Positions 8,741 to 17,687 of a stretch of 64,000 bases of DNA are shown in pieces (positions within the stretch are counted from its first letter, which is position 1; every line of letters starts with the position of its first letter). The notes below the pieces were generated by a model. That model was not told where the DNA came from. It made no database searches and worked only from the letters and a program-made list of their open reading frames with translations. This DNA comes from Pedosphaera parvula Ellin514 (lineage in GTDB: Bacteria; Verrucomicrobiota; Verrucomicrobiia; Limisphaerales; Pedosphaeraceae). The stretch lies in assembly GCF_000172555.1 (NCBI RefSeq), contig NZ_ABOX02000021.1, positions 1 to 64,000 on the forward strand, read 5' to 3'. Position numbers and translations under genes: made by a program.

Positions 8741-9112
8741 ATGAAGCCATTGGACCACTTTGGAGAATTCATCACCCAGAACCTCCACGATCGTGCCATC
8801 GAGAGGCATTTAAGAATGCAGAAGGGCGCGTACAAAACGCCGGCCCTTCAAGAATTGCAGCGAGACATCATGTCATTGGCCGTGGAAACAAAGAAGCTCC
8901 TTCTAGAGTGCATTGCAGATTCAATTCATGCCACCACACACGACTTCTTGTTCGCGCTTCAAGAGGCACACGATAGGAAGTTAGGCATTGAGGTTACGGT
9001 CGATGGCGTCAACATTGCCGCGGAAAGCGACGGCTTACAGGGGGAACTCTTTGGTGACAATGGATGGGTTGCCAAATATAGCAAATACCCGAACGTCTTT
9101 GATGGCAGGTAG
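8741..9112 (+). CDS. hypothetical protein, 123 aa
   Basis: A soluble 123-residue protein from ATG 8741. The N-terminal half is helical (LQELQRDIMSLAVETKKLLL). The C-terminal half has HDFLFALQEAHD, then VDGVNIAAESDGLQGELFG and GWVAKYSKY, a pattern I associate with small uncharacterised, often strain-variable proteins, some near toxin/immunity loci. I cannot name the family with confidence. No Shine-Dalgarno sequence stands out. It is the first gene of an islet between repeat copies C and D. Confidence 0.5.
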   Translation: MKPLDHFGEFITQNLHDRAIERHLRMQKGAYKTPALQELQRDIMSLAVETKKLLLECIADSIHATTHDFLFALQEAHDRKLGIEVTVDGVNIAAESDGLQGELFGDNGWVAKYSKYPNVFDGR

Positions 9113-9179
9113 CACCACTTTAACACAGGAACTGTCAGTTGTGCTTTAATTGTCAGGCGGCATTCCTCCACAAGCAAAT

Positions 9180-9512
9180 ATGAAACTACGAACTTATTTC
9201 TCGACACCCGGCCTCGAACGCTATCCGAAACGCGAACGCCTGGCCAGATGGCAAGCCACCCACAATCTGTTGCTTCGTGAGGACGCACAGTATCGGCAGC
9301 GTCATACTTCGTTTCTTATCATCCTCATTTGTCTGTCGTGCCCATTGCTGGCCGTTTATGGCTATTACTTTGGCATCGGCTCAAGCAGCTTCGCGGTCAA
9401 TTTAGCGGTCATAATTTGTTTTGGTGGCTCGATAGTTTACCTGTCATTGCGGCACTTACATTTTAAGAATCAGTGCATCGGACGTTATTTGCAATCAAAC
9501 CATGCCTCCTAA
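9180..9512 (+). CDS. small membrane protein, two transmembrane segments
   Basis: The start at ATG 9180 gives a 110-residue protein; the frame is open upstream to 9150 without a better start. After about 40 charged residues there are two hydrophobic helices, around FLIILICLSCPLLAVYGYYF and then FAVNLAVIICFGGSIVYLSL, with a short cytoplasmic tail. No family is recognised. Its stop overlaps the ATG (9502) of the HTH fragment by eleven bases, suggesting coupled translation. Confidence 0.5.
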   Translation: MKLRTYFSTPGLERYPKRERLARWQATHNLLLREDAQYRQRHTSFLIILICLSCPLLAVYGYYFGIGSSSFAVNLAVIICFGGSIVYLSLRHLHFKNQCIGRYLQSNHAS

Positions 9513-9699
9513 CAAGTCCCTGGCCTCACCAGCGTCGCACTTCCAGCACTTTCGAGAACGTGCTGGGCTTTCGCATGCTGAGGTTGCACAGCATGTGGGT
9601 GTTTCTTCTTCATGCATTTGGGACATTGAAAGCCGCCACGACGAGCTTGCGTCTGCTTATTTGCTCCGCGAGCCAATTCTTCGCGCCAGCAATCAATAA
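9502..9699 (+). CDS. short XRE-type helix-turn-helix protein (possibly truncated)
   Basis: A 65-residue frame. Residues 14-45 match the helix-turn-helix of XRE/Cro regulators (FRERAGLSHAEVAQHVGVS, then SCIWDIESRHDEL). Normal XRE domains continue for another helix or two. Here the protein stops after LLREPILRASNQ, just before repeat copy D. It may therefore be a truncated remnant or a very small regulator. The ATG lies inside the end of the upstream membrane-protein gene. Confidence 0.45.
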   Translation: MPPNKSLASPASHFQHFRERAGLSHAEVAQHVGVSSSCIWDIESRHDELASAYLLREPILRASNQ

Positions 9700-9750
9700 C
9701 TTGGTGGAATGACGCTCCGCCGGAATTCTGACCTCGTCGGCGACTCTCCC

Positions 9751-9815
9751 AGCCCATTGAGCCTGTCCGCGTACGCGACCCTCAATCCAATCCCACCGCG
9801 AGGCATCGTTTGAGG
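9751..9815 (-). repeat. dispersed GC-rich intergenic repeat, copy D
   Basis: It is colinear with copy C (see that entry) and in the same orientation. Its left end lies just beyond the HTH fragment, and its right end runs into the truncated C-terminus of the DUF4440-like remnant. This fits insertion or recombination at repeat copies. Confidence 0.55.
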
Positions 9816-10078
9816 CGTAGCATCCCAACGTAAGCTGGATCACTGCTCTCCCTCATAAAAGCGACTATCACCCGCCACGCACCCTCTTCAACCCGCCACA
9901 AATTCGTGAATCGCCTCCGCAAAACCACGCTCCCATCATTACTCACACGCTCGCTCCCCATGACGACGACAACATCCTGATGTCGCTGAAGCAACTCAAA
10001 CTCCTGTTCGAGCAACACATGCGCAATCACCCCTTTCGTCAAAAGATCCAGCACTTGCTCCAAGTACGCCGCCCGCGA
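9782..10078 (-). pseudogene. remnant of a DUF4440/SnoaL-like (NTF2-fold) protein
   Basis: The frame encodes VLDLLTKGVIAHVLLE, then VVVVMGSERVSNDG and LRRRFTNLWRVEEGAWRVI. These are the central and late parts of the DUF4440/nuclear transport factor 2-like fold (VVMGSE...RRFTNVW...WR). The N-terminal third is missing: the frame hits a stop at 10079 with no ATG or GTG. The expected C-terminal ARHA is replaced by sequence that runs into repeat copy D. I read it as a decayed gene. Confidence 0.5.
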
Positions 10079-10119
10079 TTACCATCCAACCGTCAGGCAC
10101 GTTTACTCTCGTAACAGGA

Positions 10120-10554
10120 TCACTTTCGAGATGCTTCTACCATCTGTTCCAGTTCGCGTAACTCCTCCAAATAGAATTGCATTTTTTCTGTTTCAGCAAG
10201 AGCTCGAATAAACCGCAGTAAAGCCGCTCGCTCCGCCGGAGTGAGTGAGCCGAGAAGCGACTTGCTTCTCTCAGGCTCCAGTTCGATCGCTACATCAGAA
10301 ACGACGTGCTCATACTTTGCAATTGTGCCCAAATAATCCGGCAAAAGAAACACCCGCGCCTCGTCAGTAAGCATTGCGAAATAGGGAATCGCACTTTGGA
10401 AAAGCAGAGCACGATCTTCACCAGCCTCTATGTCACGGACGAAATCCTCAGCATCCAACCGGTCTACAGGATGCAAATGATCGCGCACCCATCTTTCCGG
10501 TTTCATGCGTCCCTTGAATGCAGAGCGCAGTGATTGTAGTTCTTCTTCGAGCAT
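10120..10554 (-). CDS. hypothetical soluble protein (DUF6714-like pattern)
   Basis: The start at ATG 10554 (MLEEELQSLRSAF...) is preferred over the TTG at 10629, which would overlap the upstream gene by about 44 bases. The 144-residue product is acidic and helical. It contains ALLFQSAIPYFAMLTDEARV, followed by FLLPDYLG. That pattern resembles DUF6714-type proteins, in which an aromatic-rich segment is followed by a 'YxxP' motif. It lies about 30 bases downstream of the gene at 10586-11134 on the same strand, so the two probably share a transcript. The function is unknown. Confidence 0.55.
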   Translation of the reverse strand: MLEEELQSLRSAFKGRMKPERWVRDHLHPVDRLDAEDFVRDIEAGEDRALLFQSAIPYFAMLTDEARVFLLPDYLGTIAKYEHVVSDVAIELEPERSKSLLGSLTPAERAALLRFIRALAETEKMQFYLEELRELEQMVEASRK

Positions 10555-10585
10555 TTTACGCGTCGTAGGTGAGTAAAAATACGAA

Positions 10586-11134
10586 TCACGCCCCCTTTTT
10601 CGCCACCGAAGGCCCAATCTCCAACTCAATCAAAAACAGCGATTCCGGAATGGGCGCGCACATCGCTCCGTAACGTGTCTGAAAGCTCCCATCATCAAAA
10701 CTCAACCGATGATTGGTACTGGCCTTGCTCAATTCTTCCTGAATTTTCGCCAACTCCTTGCGCCGCTCTGAAACAATGTTCTCAAATCCATTTTCAGAGG
10801 GAGGCATAAATGAATTGATGGAAATCCTGATGACAACCAGCTTTCCCTCGCGGAATCCGTAACGCAGGATGCGATTACTATGATCCTGCTTATACTTCAC
10901 CGAAACCGCATTGGTCATCCATGCTACATTGGTTGCGGTTTTCAAAAAATCCGTAGACTGGGGAGCGCCCACATAACCCCACTTACTGTTGTTTGGCTCG
11001 GCCGACCCGAATGGAATTGAGGCAAGGTCGATGCCAAGTGATTGTTTCGCAAAAGATGCAATGGCTTCTCCGCCAAAACTTGCCCTGGTCAAAAGGCAAA
11101 TTGAAAACAACCATGACATTGTTTTAATCCTCAT
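10586..11134 (-). CDS. exported hypothetical protein, 182 aa
   Basis: The start could be ATG 11134 or ATG 11119. The latter has GAGG about nine bases upstream and yields a compact signal peptide (MSWLFSICLLTRASFGGEA). I annotate the longer form. The mature protein is mixed alpha/beta with no recognised motif. The sequence LRYGFREGKLVVIRISI, followed by a helical ERRKELAKIQEELSKA segment, suggests a small periplasmic protein. It is the first gene of a pair with 10120-10554. Confidence 0.55.
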   Translation of the reverse strand: MRIKTMSWLFSICLLTRASFGGEAIASFAKQSLGIDLASIPFGSAEPNNSKWGYVGAPQSTDFLKTATNVAWMTNAVSVKYKQDHSNRILRYGFREGKLVVIRISINSFMPPSENGFENIVSERRKELAKIQEELSKASTNHRLSFDDGSFQTRYGAMCAPIPESLFLIELEIGPSVAKKGA

Positions 11135-11248
11135 CTTTCCAGTTTGGCGCAAGCCTGCAAGATTGGCAATGCGATACGCATCATCAAAGTGGCCGATGAA
11201 AGACCATTGAGTAAAATCAAGAAAAAGTTCTTTTCAATCTGATGCCGC

Positions 11249-13747
11249 TCACTGCTGCACCGCCCGATAGAACCTCAGCCCCGAATTCGTCGCTGCTGAA
11301 TCGATGTACTGCACCGTCCCACTCGTCGGCGAGTTCGTGCAGACCGGCTGCCAATTTAGAAGATTTGTGGAACTGTAAATGATCACGGGACCCGTGGCTC
11401 CGGTAACTTGAAGTTTAAATCCGTCGGATGTCAGTTGCAGATACTGCGGTCCCGTCCGGAACAGCAAAGGCGAGGGCAGGGGAAGTACTGTCAGAGCGGC
11501 ATTGCTGCTCGTCACCGAGCCATACATGTTGCTCACCACCACGCTATATGAGCCCTGGTTTCCCACCGCCACATTCGGAATGCTCAGAGAAGGATTCGTT
11601 GCCCCGGCAATATTGGTTCCATTCAATTGCCATTGATAGGAAAGCGGTCCCAGACCAGTCACACCGGTGCTTAGCGTCACGTCCGCTCCGCCGGCTGCTG
11701 AGACATTTAATGGCTGTCGAGTAATGGAAGGTGAACCGTCATTAACGAGAGCTAAGCAGTGTTGTAAACCACTGGCAATGGCTGTCGCGTTGGTGAGAAC
11801 AACTGGAATATTTGTTTGACCGAAATAATTGTATTTCCAAACGACCACCGAGCCAGTTGCTTGAAGTACCATGCTGTGTGATTCACCGCCTGCAATTGCA
11901 ACGGCATTCAAGATCCCTGGCGGTACGTTGGTCTGCTCGAGTTGATTATCTCCCCAAATTACCACTGTTCCATCACTCTGGATCGCGAGACTGTGATTCT
12001 CCCCGCCGGCGATGGCCACTACGTTGCTCAGTTGAGGAGGAACGTTTGTCTGGCTAAATTGATTATACCCCCATGCTACCACAGTTCCATCACTTTTAAG
12101 AGCCAGACTGTGAAGGCCGCCTCCAGCAATGGCCACTACATTGCTCAATCCGGAGGGAATATTCGTTTGGCCAAATTGATTGTACCCCCACGCTATCACT
12201 GTCCCATCCTTTTTAAGAGCAAGGCTATGTTCGAAACCTGCGGCTATTTGAGTGACGTTGCTCAATCCAATCGGCGTATTGGTTTGCCCATACTGGTTCC
12301 AACCCCAGCAGCACACGCTGCCATCACGGCGGAGCGCCATGCTGTGATATTCTCCGCCACATATTGCGACGGCGTTTGTCAGGCTTGAAGGGACGTTAAT
12401 CTGTCCTTCCAAGTTTCTACCCCAACCAATCACACTTCCGTCGCCCGTAAGTGCGAGATTATGATAACCTCCTGCGGCGATGGCTGTCACATTCGTCAGT
12501 TGGACTGGAATATTTGTCTGACCGAAACCGTTATATCCCCACGCAAGCACGGCTGTAGCCCCAACCGTCAGTGTGGCGTTGGAAGAGTAAACCGATCCAT
12601 AGCTGTTGCTAATTATCAGTTGATACGTGCCGGCATTTCCCATTTGCAAATTTGCGAGGCTCAAAACTGGATTCGTCGCTCCCAGGATATTTATCCCGTT
12701 AAACAACCATTGATAAAATAGCGGTTCTGATCCTTGCACAAGAACTTGAAAACTCGCTTTTCCCCGGCTCGCCATGGCCTGGCTTACTGGCTGTGCTGTG
12801 ATTACTGGTGCTGAATTATTTATGGTTAGGACCACATTTGAACTGTTCGTCTTTCCGTATGCATTCGTGACGACTAGGGCGTAATTACCTGCATCGGATG
12901 CTTGCACATTTGTCAGACAGAAACTGGAGTTGGTTGCGCCAGTAATACCGGCCCCATTGAATTGCCATTGGTAGATAAGCGGCGGAGTGCCAATCGCCTC
13001 GGCAGCGAAGTTTGCCGTTGCACCTGCGGATAAGGTTTGATTGGTTGGCGAAGTAGTGAAGGTCGGCAGAGTGATTCCGGGCGTGAAAGCCACCTGGTCA
13101 AGAGTGCCGGAGTCCTGACCCGTCGAAAGGCCGGCATTTATATATTTCCAAAGCAGCGTCTGGGAACCGGCTCCAAGATAAATGGTTTTCTGCTGCCAGC
13201 CCGAACTTCCGAAAAAACTCGCCTGTTGTATGCCGTTAACATAAAAGACATAAGCATTGAAAAAGCTTTCGGAGGCATTCCACCAAAAACTCAAAGTCCC
13301 TGGCCCTGTTACCGTCGTTTGAAGGGTAGATTGTTGATTAGTGCTGATCGGCCCGCTGCTGGCCGCCGCCACTCCGTCGTAACTGTTTGTTCCTTGAGCG
13401 AACCACGTCGCGTCGCCACCCGTTGTCCAAACCAGATTGGTGGTATCCAAAGCTTCTGCAAAATTGCTGCCATCAATTAGCAATTGATAAGAAATAGGAA
13501 GATGTCCAGCCACTCCCAAACTCAACGAGGCCGGTGCCCCTACTGAAGCAACTCGGTTGGTTGGCTCCTTCGCGATGATTGCGCCGGAATCAAGGCCACT
13601 TAAAATGGATTCGGAACTGGTCGTTGCGCCTACGGAGTTGGTAACTCCCCAGCAAACAACTGTCATTGCCATCGAAATTTTTAAACACCGAAGAACCACC
13701 ATTATGTTGCCACCAGCAGGCCAAAATTTTCTCATATTTTTACTCAT
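11249..13747 (-). CDS. secreted RCC1-repeat / Ig-like protein with C-terminal QRFYR-type module
   Basis: The start at ATG 13747 is chosen because GGGGAGAG sits about eight bases upstream; the frame is open to 13786. A signal-like hydrophobic segment (MAMTVVCWGVTNSVGA) follows about 20 residues later. Order: an N-terminal jelly-roll-like region (about 60-225, with GPGTLSFWWNASES), two Ig-like domains (about 227-395), seven RCC1 blades (about 399-665, each of the form HSLALKxDGTVxAWGYNQFGQTN), one Ig-like domain (about 672-755), and a C-terminal module ending NSGLRFYRAVQQ. At 832 residues it is a typical Verrucomicrobial surface protein. It has no enzymatic domain; binding or adhesion is the likely role. 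The blades are very similar to those of the proteins at 791-5833 and 22453-26718, which points to a paralogous family within this window. Confidence 0.85.
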   Translation of the reverse strand: MSKNMRKFWPAGGNIMVVLRCLKISMAMTVVCWGVTNSVGATTSSESILSGLDSGAIIAKEPTNRVASVGAPASLSLGVAGHLPISYQLLIDGSNFAEALDTTNLVWTTGGDATWFAQGTNSYDGVAAASSGPISTNQQSTLQTTVTGPGTLSFWWNASESFFNAYVFYVNGIQQASFFGSSGWQQKTIYLGAGSQTLLWKYINAGLSTGQDSGTLDQVAFTPGITLPTFTTSPTNQTLSAGATANFAAEAIGTPPLIYQWQFNGAGITGATNSSFCLTNVQASDAGNYALVVTNAYGKTNSSNVVLTINNSAPVITAQPVSQAMASRGKASFQVLVQGSEPLFYQWLFNGINILGATNPVLSLANLQMGNAGTYQLIISNSYGSVYSSNATLTVGATAVLAWGYNGFGQTNIPVQLTNVTAIAAGGYHNLALTGDGSVIGWGRNLEGQINVPSSLTNAVAICGGEYHSMALRRDGSVCCWGWNQYGQTNTPIGLSNVTQIAAGFEHSLALKKDGTVIAWGYNQFGQTNIPSGLSNVVAIAGGGLHSLALKSDGTVVAWGYNQFSQTNVPPQLSNVVAIAGGENHSLAIQSDGTVVIWGDNQLEQTNVPPGILNAVAIAGGESHSMVLQATGSVVVWKYNYFGQTNIPVVLTNATAIASGLQHCLALVNDGSPSITRQPLNVSAAGGADVTLSTGVTGLGPLSYQWQLNGTNIAGATNPSLSIPNVAVGNQGSYSVVVSNMYGSVTSSNAALTVLPLPSPLLFRTGPQYLQLTSDGFKLQVTGATGPVIIYSSTNLLNWQPVCTNSPTSGTVQYIDSAATNSGLRFYRAVQQ

Positions 13748-13801
13748 GGTGAATTCTCTCCCCATGGTGCAAATTATGCAGCACAATTTAAGCCATAGCT
13801 G

Positions 13802-13814
13802 TTTTTTGCAAATT
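13802..13814 (-). promoter_or_regulatory. shared upstream 13-mer (AATTTGCAAAAAA), copy 1
   Basis: The minus-strand sequence AATTTGCAAAAAA lies 55 bases upstream of the RCC1 gene start at 13747. The identical 13-mer occurs upstream of the other minus-strand RCC1 giant (26821-26833). It is a candidate regulatory site or promoter-associated A-tract. Function is inferred only from its recurrence. Confidence 0.3.
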
Positions 13815-13913
13815 TGTAACTCACGTGCTTCCGGTAGAACTAATTCTGTACAAAATTAGGAGACGATCTCTCTCTTGACGCCGCGATCACGACTGTGGCA
13901 GTCTTCCGCGGTC

Positions 13914-14210
13914 ATGCATTATCTCACACGTGTATCTGTGCTATTTTTCCTCGCCGTTGCTCTGTTCTCCTCCGGTTGTGCCAGCTCTTCCAAGTTGGAT
14001 GTGCCGATGGATTACAAAACCGTAACAGTCCACCAAAATTTTTATGGTGTGGTGGCCAACGATGAAATCAAATCACTCGTTAATCAGGGCTGGGTGGTTT
14101 ACCGGGTCCAAGGCCGACGCTTCTCCCCGGAAAACTTTAATTATTACTGGTCCCTCCGTCGGCCAAAGTTCGTGAACCAGGCGAATGCCGGGCCCGCCAT
14201 AACCCAATAG
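13914..14210 (+). CDS. small lipoprotein
   Basis: ATG 13914 gives a 98-residue protein with a lipoprotein signal: a hydrophobic core VSVLFFLAVALFSSGC with lipobox LFSSGC, cysteine at about residue 21. The frame is open to 13875, but that start would put the signal too far inside. The mature part (about 75 residues) has VVANDEIKSLVNQGWVVYRV, reminiscent of small DUF-type outer-membrane lipoproteins. No family is recognised. It stands alone and diverges from the RCC1 gene. Confidence 0.65.
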   Translation: MHYLTRVSVLFFLAVALFSSGCASSSKLDVPMDYKTVTVHQNFYGVVANDEIKSLVNQGWVVYRVQGRRFSPENFNYYWSLRRPKFVNQANAGPAITQ

Positions 14211-14334
14211 TCGCTCCCTCGTTCACGCACAAAACTTAAAATTGTCACTCACAAGCTGTTTAGATTCCGGTTTGACATCTTTTGAAAACAGTCGCAATTT
14301 TGACCTTATAACTCAACCCTTGGAATAGCTACCA

Positions 14335-14850
14335 TGCGTGTGGCTGGCCACTGCTCCGACTGGTATTTCCTCCTCTCCGGCTGTTGCGGCTGATGGCACG
14401 ATCTATACTGCCGCGTACAATGACACTTCGCTGTATGCCATCACGCCTGATCAAACCAACAAATGAGTCTTCGATGCTCAAGGAAAGTTATTCGCTTCAC
14501 CCACCATCGCCCCGAACGGGACAATCTATTTGGTGGCAGGACAGAAGCTCTTTGCCATTTATGAAACGAACGGGCCGGCCACCAGCGTCTCTTCGATGTT
14601 CCGGCGCGATCGTAAACACAATGCCCGAGCCACGCAAATGGCCTTCAACAGCTCCAAACAACTGCCCGATGGAACGGCCCGGATGAACCTGCGTCTTGAG
14701 CCGGGAGCGAGTTACCGGGTGCAGGCCTCAACCGATCTCGTGCAGCGGCTTGATCTCACAAACTTTGTAAGCTCCAGTCTCTCCATCCAGTTTACCGATA
14801 CCTCTGCCACCAATTACAGCCAACGCTTCTATCGTCTTGCGTCCCCGTAA
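14335..14850 (+). pseudogene. relic of a PQQ-like beta-propeller protein with the C-terminal QRFYR module
   Basis: One continuous frame contains a PQQ-type blade (ISSSPAVAADGTIYTAAYND, then LYAITP), an in-frame TGA at 14464 where homologous blades have tryptophan, and a second blade (FASPTIAPNGTIYLVAG). It then has SMFRRDRKHNARATQ, which resembles the WPMFR-DxxHTG motif of PQQ-propeller proteins. It ends in the module YRVQASTDLVQRL ... NYSQRFYRLASP. There is no start codon or signal peptide, and only about two blades remain. I therefore call it a decayed internal-deletion remnant rather than a functional gene. Confidence 0.6.
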
Positions 14851-15011
14851 TCAGTCGGCTCAGGGAGATTTTTAGGCGAGCCACGGACGCCTTGATCAGG
14901 CATGGCTTTCCGTTGCTCGTTTTCTTTATGACCACTCCTTTCGCAATGCCGCGAGCGTTCCTCTTCACCGAAATTTGCTGAATCGCCGGAGGATTTGAGT
15001 ATGATAAGGTC

Positions 15012-17687
15012 GTGACTGAAGAAAATCGGCACGACCCTGGATTGCAATTGACGGCTGCTCAAAAAACTCCCCATTCCACGCGCGGGAAACTGACCATCTT
15101 TTTTGGAATGGCACCCGGTGTTGGAAAAACTTACGCCATGCTTCAGTCCGCTCGCAAGGAGAAGGATGCCGGGCGCGATGTTGTCATCGGCTGGGTGGAA
15201 ACACACGACTCTAAAGAAACCGCAGAATTGATGCAGGACTTGCCGCTGCTGGCGCCCAGGTATGCAACTTCGGACGGAGTCAGTGTCGCTCAGCTGGATT
15301 TGGAAACACTGCTTGCCCGCCGTCCCCAACTCGCCCTGGTGGATGATTTGGCACACGCCAATGTCGTAGATGCCCGGCATCGCAAGCGTTATCAGGATGT
15401 GCTCGAACTTCTCGATGCGGGAATTGATGTCTTCACGACTCTGAGTGTGCAGCATGTCGCCAGCCGTGCCGATACAGTGCAGCAAATCACTGGAGCCACC
15501 GTGCGCGACATGGTGCCTGACAGTGTTCTGGACTCTGCCGAGATCGAACTGATTGATATTTCGCCGGGGAAACTCCTCGAGCGCCTGAGCGAAACAACTC
15601 TTCGATTGTCGGATTACTCCCAGTTGGCGCAGTCCGATTTCTTTCGACCCGGCAACTTGATGGCTTTACGTGAAATGACTTTGCGCCTGGTTGCGGAGCG
15701 GGTGGGGCAGGGGGTGCATGACTACATGAAAACCATGCAAATCCAGGGGCCTTGGAAATCAGGCCATCGTTTGCTGGTAGCGGTCGGACCCAATGCCCTG
15801 GCTGAACAGTTAATTCGGTGGACCCGCCGGCTTGCGGACAGCCTGAACTCTCCCTGGATAGCCCTTTATGTCGAAGTTCCTCGGCCGCTGAACCAGGAGG
15901 TTCAATCGCGCGTAACCCGAAATCTTTCGCTGGCTCGTGACCTTGGAGCCGAAGTCATCACCACTACGGATGCGGACGTCGTGAAGGGTTTGCTGCGCGT
16001 GGCCATGCAGCATAATGTCACCCAGGTTATCGTCGGTGAACCATTGGATGTTCATGGGAGGAAGTTTAGCCATAGCGAATCCATTGTCCGGCGGCTCATT
16101 AGCGAGAGCGGTGAAATCGATATCCATGTCGTGCGTGCGGACCATGGCACCCCGGGCAAGTTGTCTCGCCAATGGAAGCGTCTGGATCGAGCCCCTTGGA
16201 AGCAATATCTCGCCGCCATAGGCGCGGTACTGGCTGTGACTCTGGCAGCCTTCCTTTTTACTCCTTTAATCGGGGTTCACTCTACTGCACTTATTTTCCT
16301 CCTTACCGTGGTAGTGCTGGCTCTTTTCGTCCAACGTGGCCCGTCTTTGCTGGCCGCAGCCATGAGCGCCATCCTTTGGGATTATTTTTTTCTACCCCCT
16401 GTTTTTGCCTTTCGCGTCAGTCACATAGAAGATGGCATGTTGTTGGGAATGTACTTTGTTGTCGCACTTGTTCTCGGCCAACTGACTGCCAGAATTCGAG
16501 CGCAGGAGGAGGCCGAGCGACAGCGCGAGGAACGGGCCACGGCATTATATCTGCTTACACGCGAATTGGCCGAGGGCAACAATCTCGACCAGATGTTGCA
16601 AAAAATGGTCCGACAGATGGAAAGTGTCTTTAAAGCTCAAATCGCTGTGCTGTTGCAAGACCCGCCCAATCGGCTCAGCCGGCAAGCTCATTCCGCCAGT
16701 GCTTTTCAGCTCTCGGAACCGGAGCACCGCGTCGCTTGCTGGGCTTTTGAACATGCTCAGCCTGCCGGTGCCTTCACTGACAACCTTCCGGTCGCTGATG
16801 CACTTTATGTTCCACTCACAACCGCCACCGGAACTGTTGGCGTCATGGGGCTGCGTTTCAGTCAGTCTTTTCCGCCGACCATGCACCAACGAACCCTGCT
16901 TAACACATTTTCGCAACAAATCGCGCTCGCGCTCGACCGTCTCCGCCTGCAGCAGGTTTCGGAAAAATCCAAAATCCTCGCTGAGTCCGAGCGTTTGACG
17001 AAAACGCTTCTGAACTCCATTTCGCACGAAATCCGCACCCCCATTGCTGCCATCCAAAGCGCTGCCAGCAACCTCGTTGAACTGAACGATGCTCCTTTGT
17101 CCGAACCGCAGCAATCGATGGTTGGTGAGATTCAGGAAGCGACCGATAGGTTGAATCGTCTTGTGGGTAACGTGCTCGAGATCACCCGGATCGAATCGGG
17201 GCACGTCAAACCCAGGCTCAGCCTTTGTGATGTGAACGATCTGGTTCATGTTTGCATTAAAGAAACCCGCAAACAACTCGCACGCCATGGCGTCACAGTG
17301 GACTTGCAACCGCATTTGCCACTCGTTCCCATGGATTTCGTTTTGATTCAGCAGGCGCTCTCTAATCTTCTGTCAAATGCTGCTCTACACACGCGTGCTG
17401 GCACGAGCGTTCGTTTGACCGCGCGCGTGGAGCAGACCGAGTTCGTCCTTTCTGTGGCTGATCAAGGTGCTGGCATTCCTGCCGAAGCGCTTCCCCGGAT
17501 ATTTGATAAATTTTATCGTGCCCCCAATGCTCCCGCGGGCGGCACCGGCCTTGGACTCTCGTTGGTAAAAGGCTTTGTGGAAGCTCATGGCGGCAGCGTT
17601 CTCGCTCAAAATGATCCTAAAGGCGGTGCCATCTTTGCCATTCGTCTGCCAATAAACCAGTCTCCTTCCAACCAACCAGCTTTGTGA
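15012..17687 (+). CDS. kdpD: osmosensitive K+ channel sensor histidine kinase KdpD
   Basis: An 891-residue protein, the length of classical KdpD. Domains in order: the N-terminal KdpD domain with Walker A (GMAPGVGKT, about residues 34-42), a universal-stress-protein-like domain (about 250-370), four membrane helices of the DUF4118 type (about 400-495), a GAF-like domain (about 520-645), HisKA with the phospho-acceptor histidine in NSISHEIRTPIAAIQ (about 675), and HATPase with DQGAGIP and GGTGLGLSL. The start is GTG 15012, with AAGG just upstream; an ATG at 15001 is out of frame. Its TGA overlaps the GTG of kdpE. KdpD senses K+ limitation or osmotic state and phosphorylates KdpE. The usual target operon kdpFABC is not on either side in this window. 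Confidence 0.93.
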   Translation: MTEENRHDPGLQLTAAQKTPHSTRGKLTIFFGMAPGVGKTYAMLQSARKEKDAGRDVVIGWVETHDSKETAELMQDLPLLAPRYATSDGVSVAQLDLETLLARRPQLALVDDLAHANVVDARHRKRYQDVLELLDAGIDVFTTLSVQHVASRADTVQQITGATVRDMVPDSVLDSAEIELIDISPGKLLERLSETTLRLSDYSQLAQSDFFRPGNLMALREMTLRLVAERVGQGVHDYMKTMQIQGPWKSGHRLLVAVGPNALAEQLIRWTRRLADSLNSPWIALYVEVPRPLNQEVQSRVTRNLSLARDLGAEVITTTDADVVKGLLRVAMQHNVTQVIVGEPLDVHGRKFSHSESIVRRLISESGEIDIHVVRADHGTPGKLSRQWKRLDRAPWKQYLAAIGAVLAVTLAAFLFTPLIGVHSTALIFLLTVVVLALFVQRGPSLLAAAMSAILWDYFFLPPVFAFRVSHIEDGMLLGMYFVVALVLGQLTARIRAQEEAERQREERATALYLLTRELAEGNNLDQMLQKMVRQMESVFKAQIAVLLQDPPNRLSRQAHSASAFQLSEPEHRVACWAFEHAQPAGAFTDNLPVADALYVPLTTATGTVGVMGLRFSQSFPPTMHQRTLLNTFSQQIALALDRLRLQQVSEKSKILAESERLTKTLLNSISHEIRTPIAAIQSAASNLVELNDAPLSEPQQSMVGEIQEATDRLNRLVGNVLEITRIESGHVKPRLSLCDVNDLVHVCIKETRKQLARHGVTVDLQPHLPLVPMDFVLIQQALSNLLSNAALHTRAGTSVRLTARVEQTEFVLSVADQGAGIPAEALPRIFDKFYRAPNAPAGGTGLGLSLVKGFVEAHGGSVLAQNDPKGGAIFAIRLPINQSPSNQPAL

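Noticed and set aside
16545-17315. A 256-codon antisense frame within kdpD
   Set aside because: Opposite a full-length canonical KdpD; no family resemblance.
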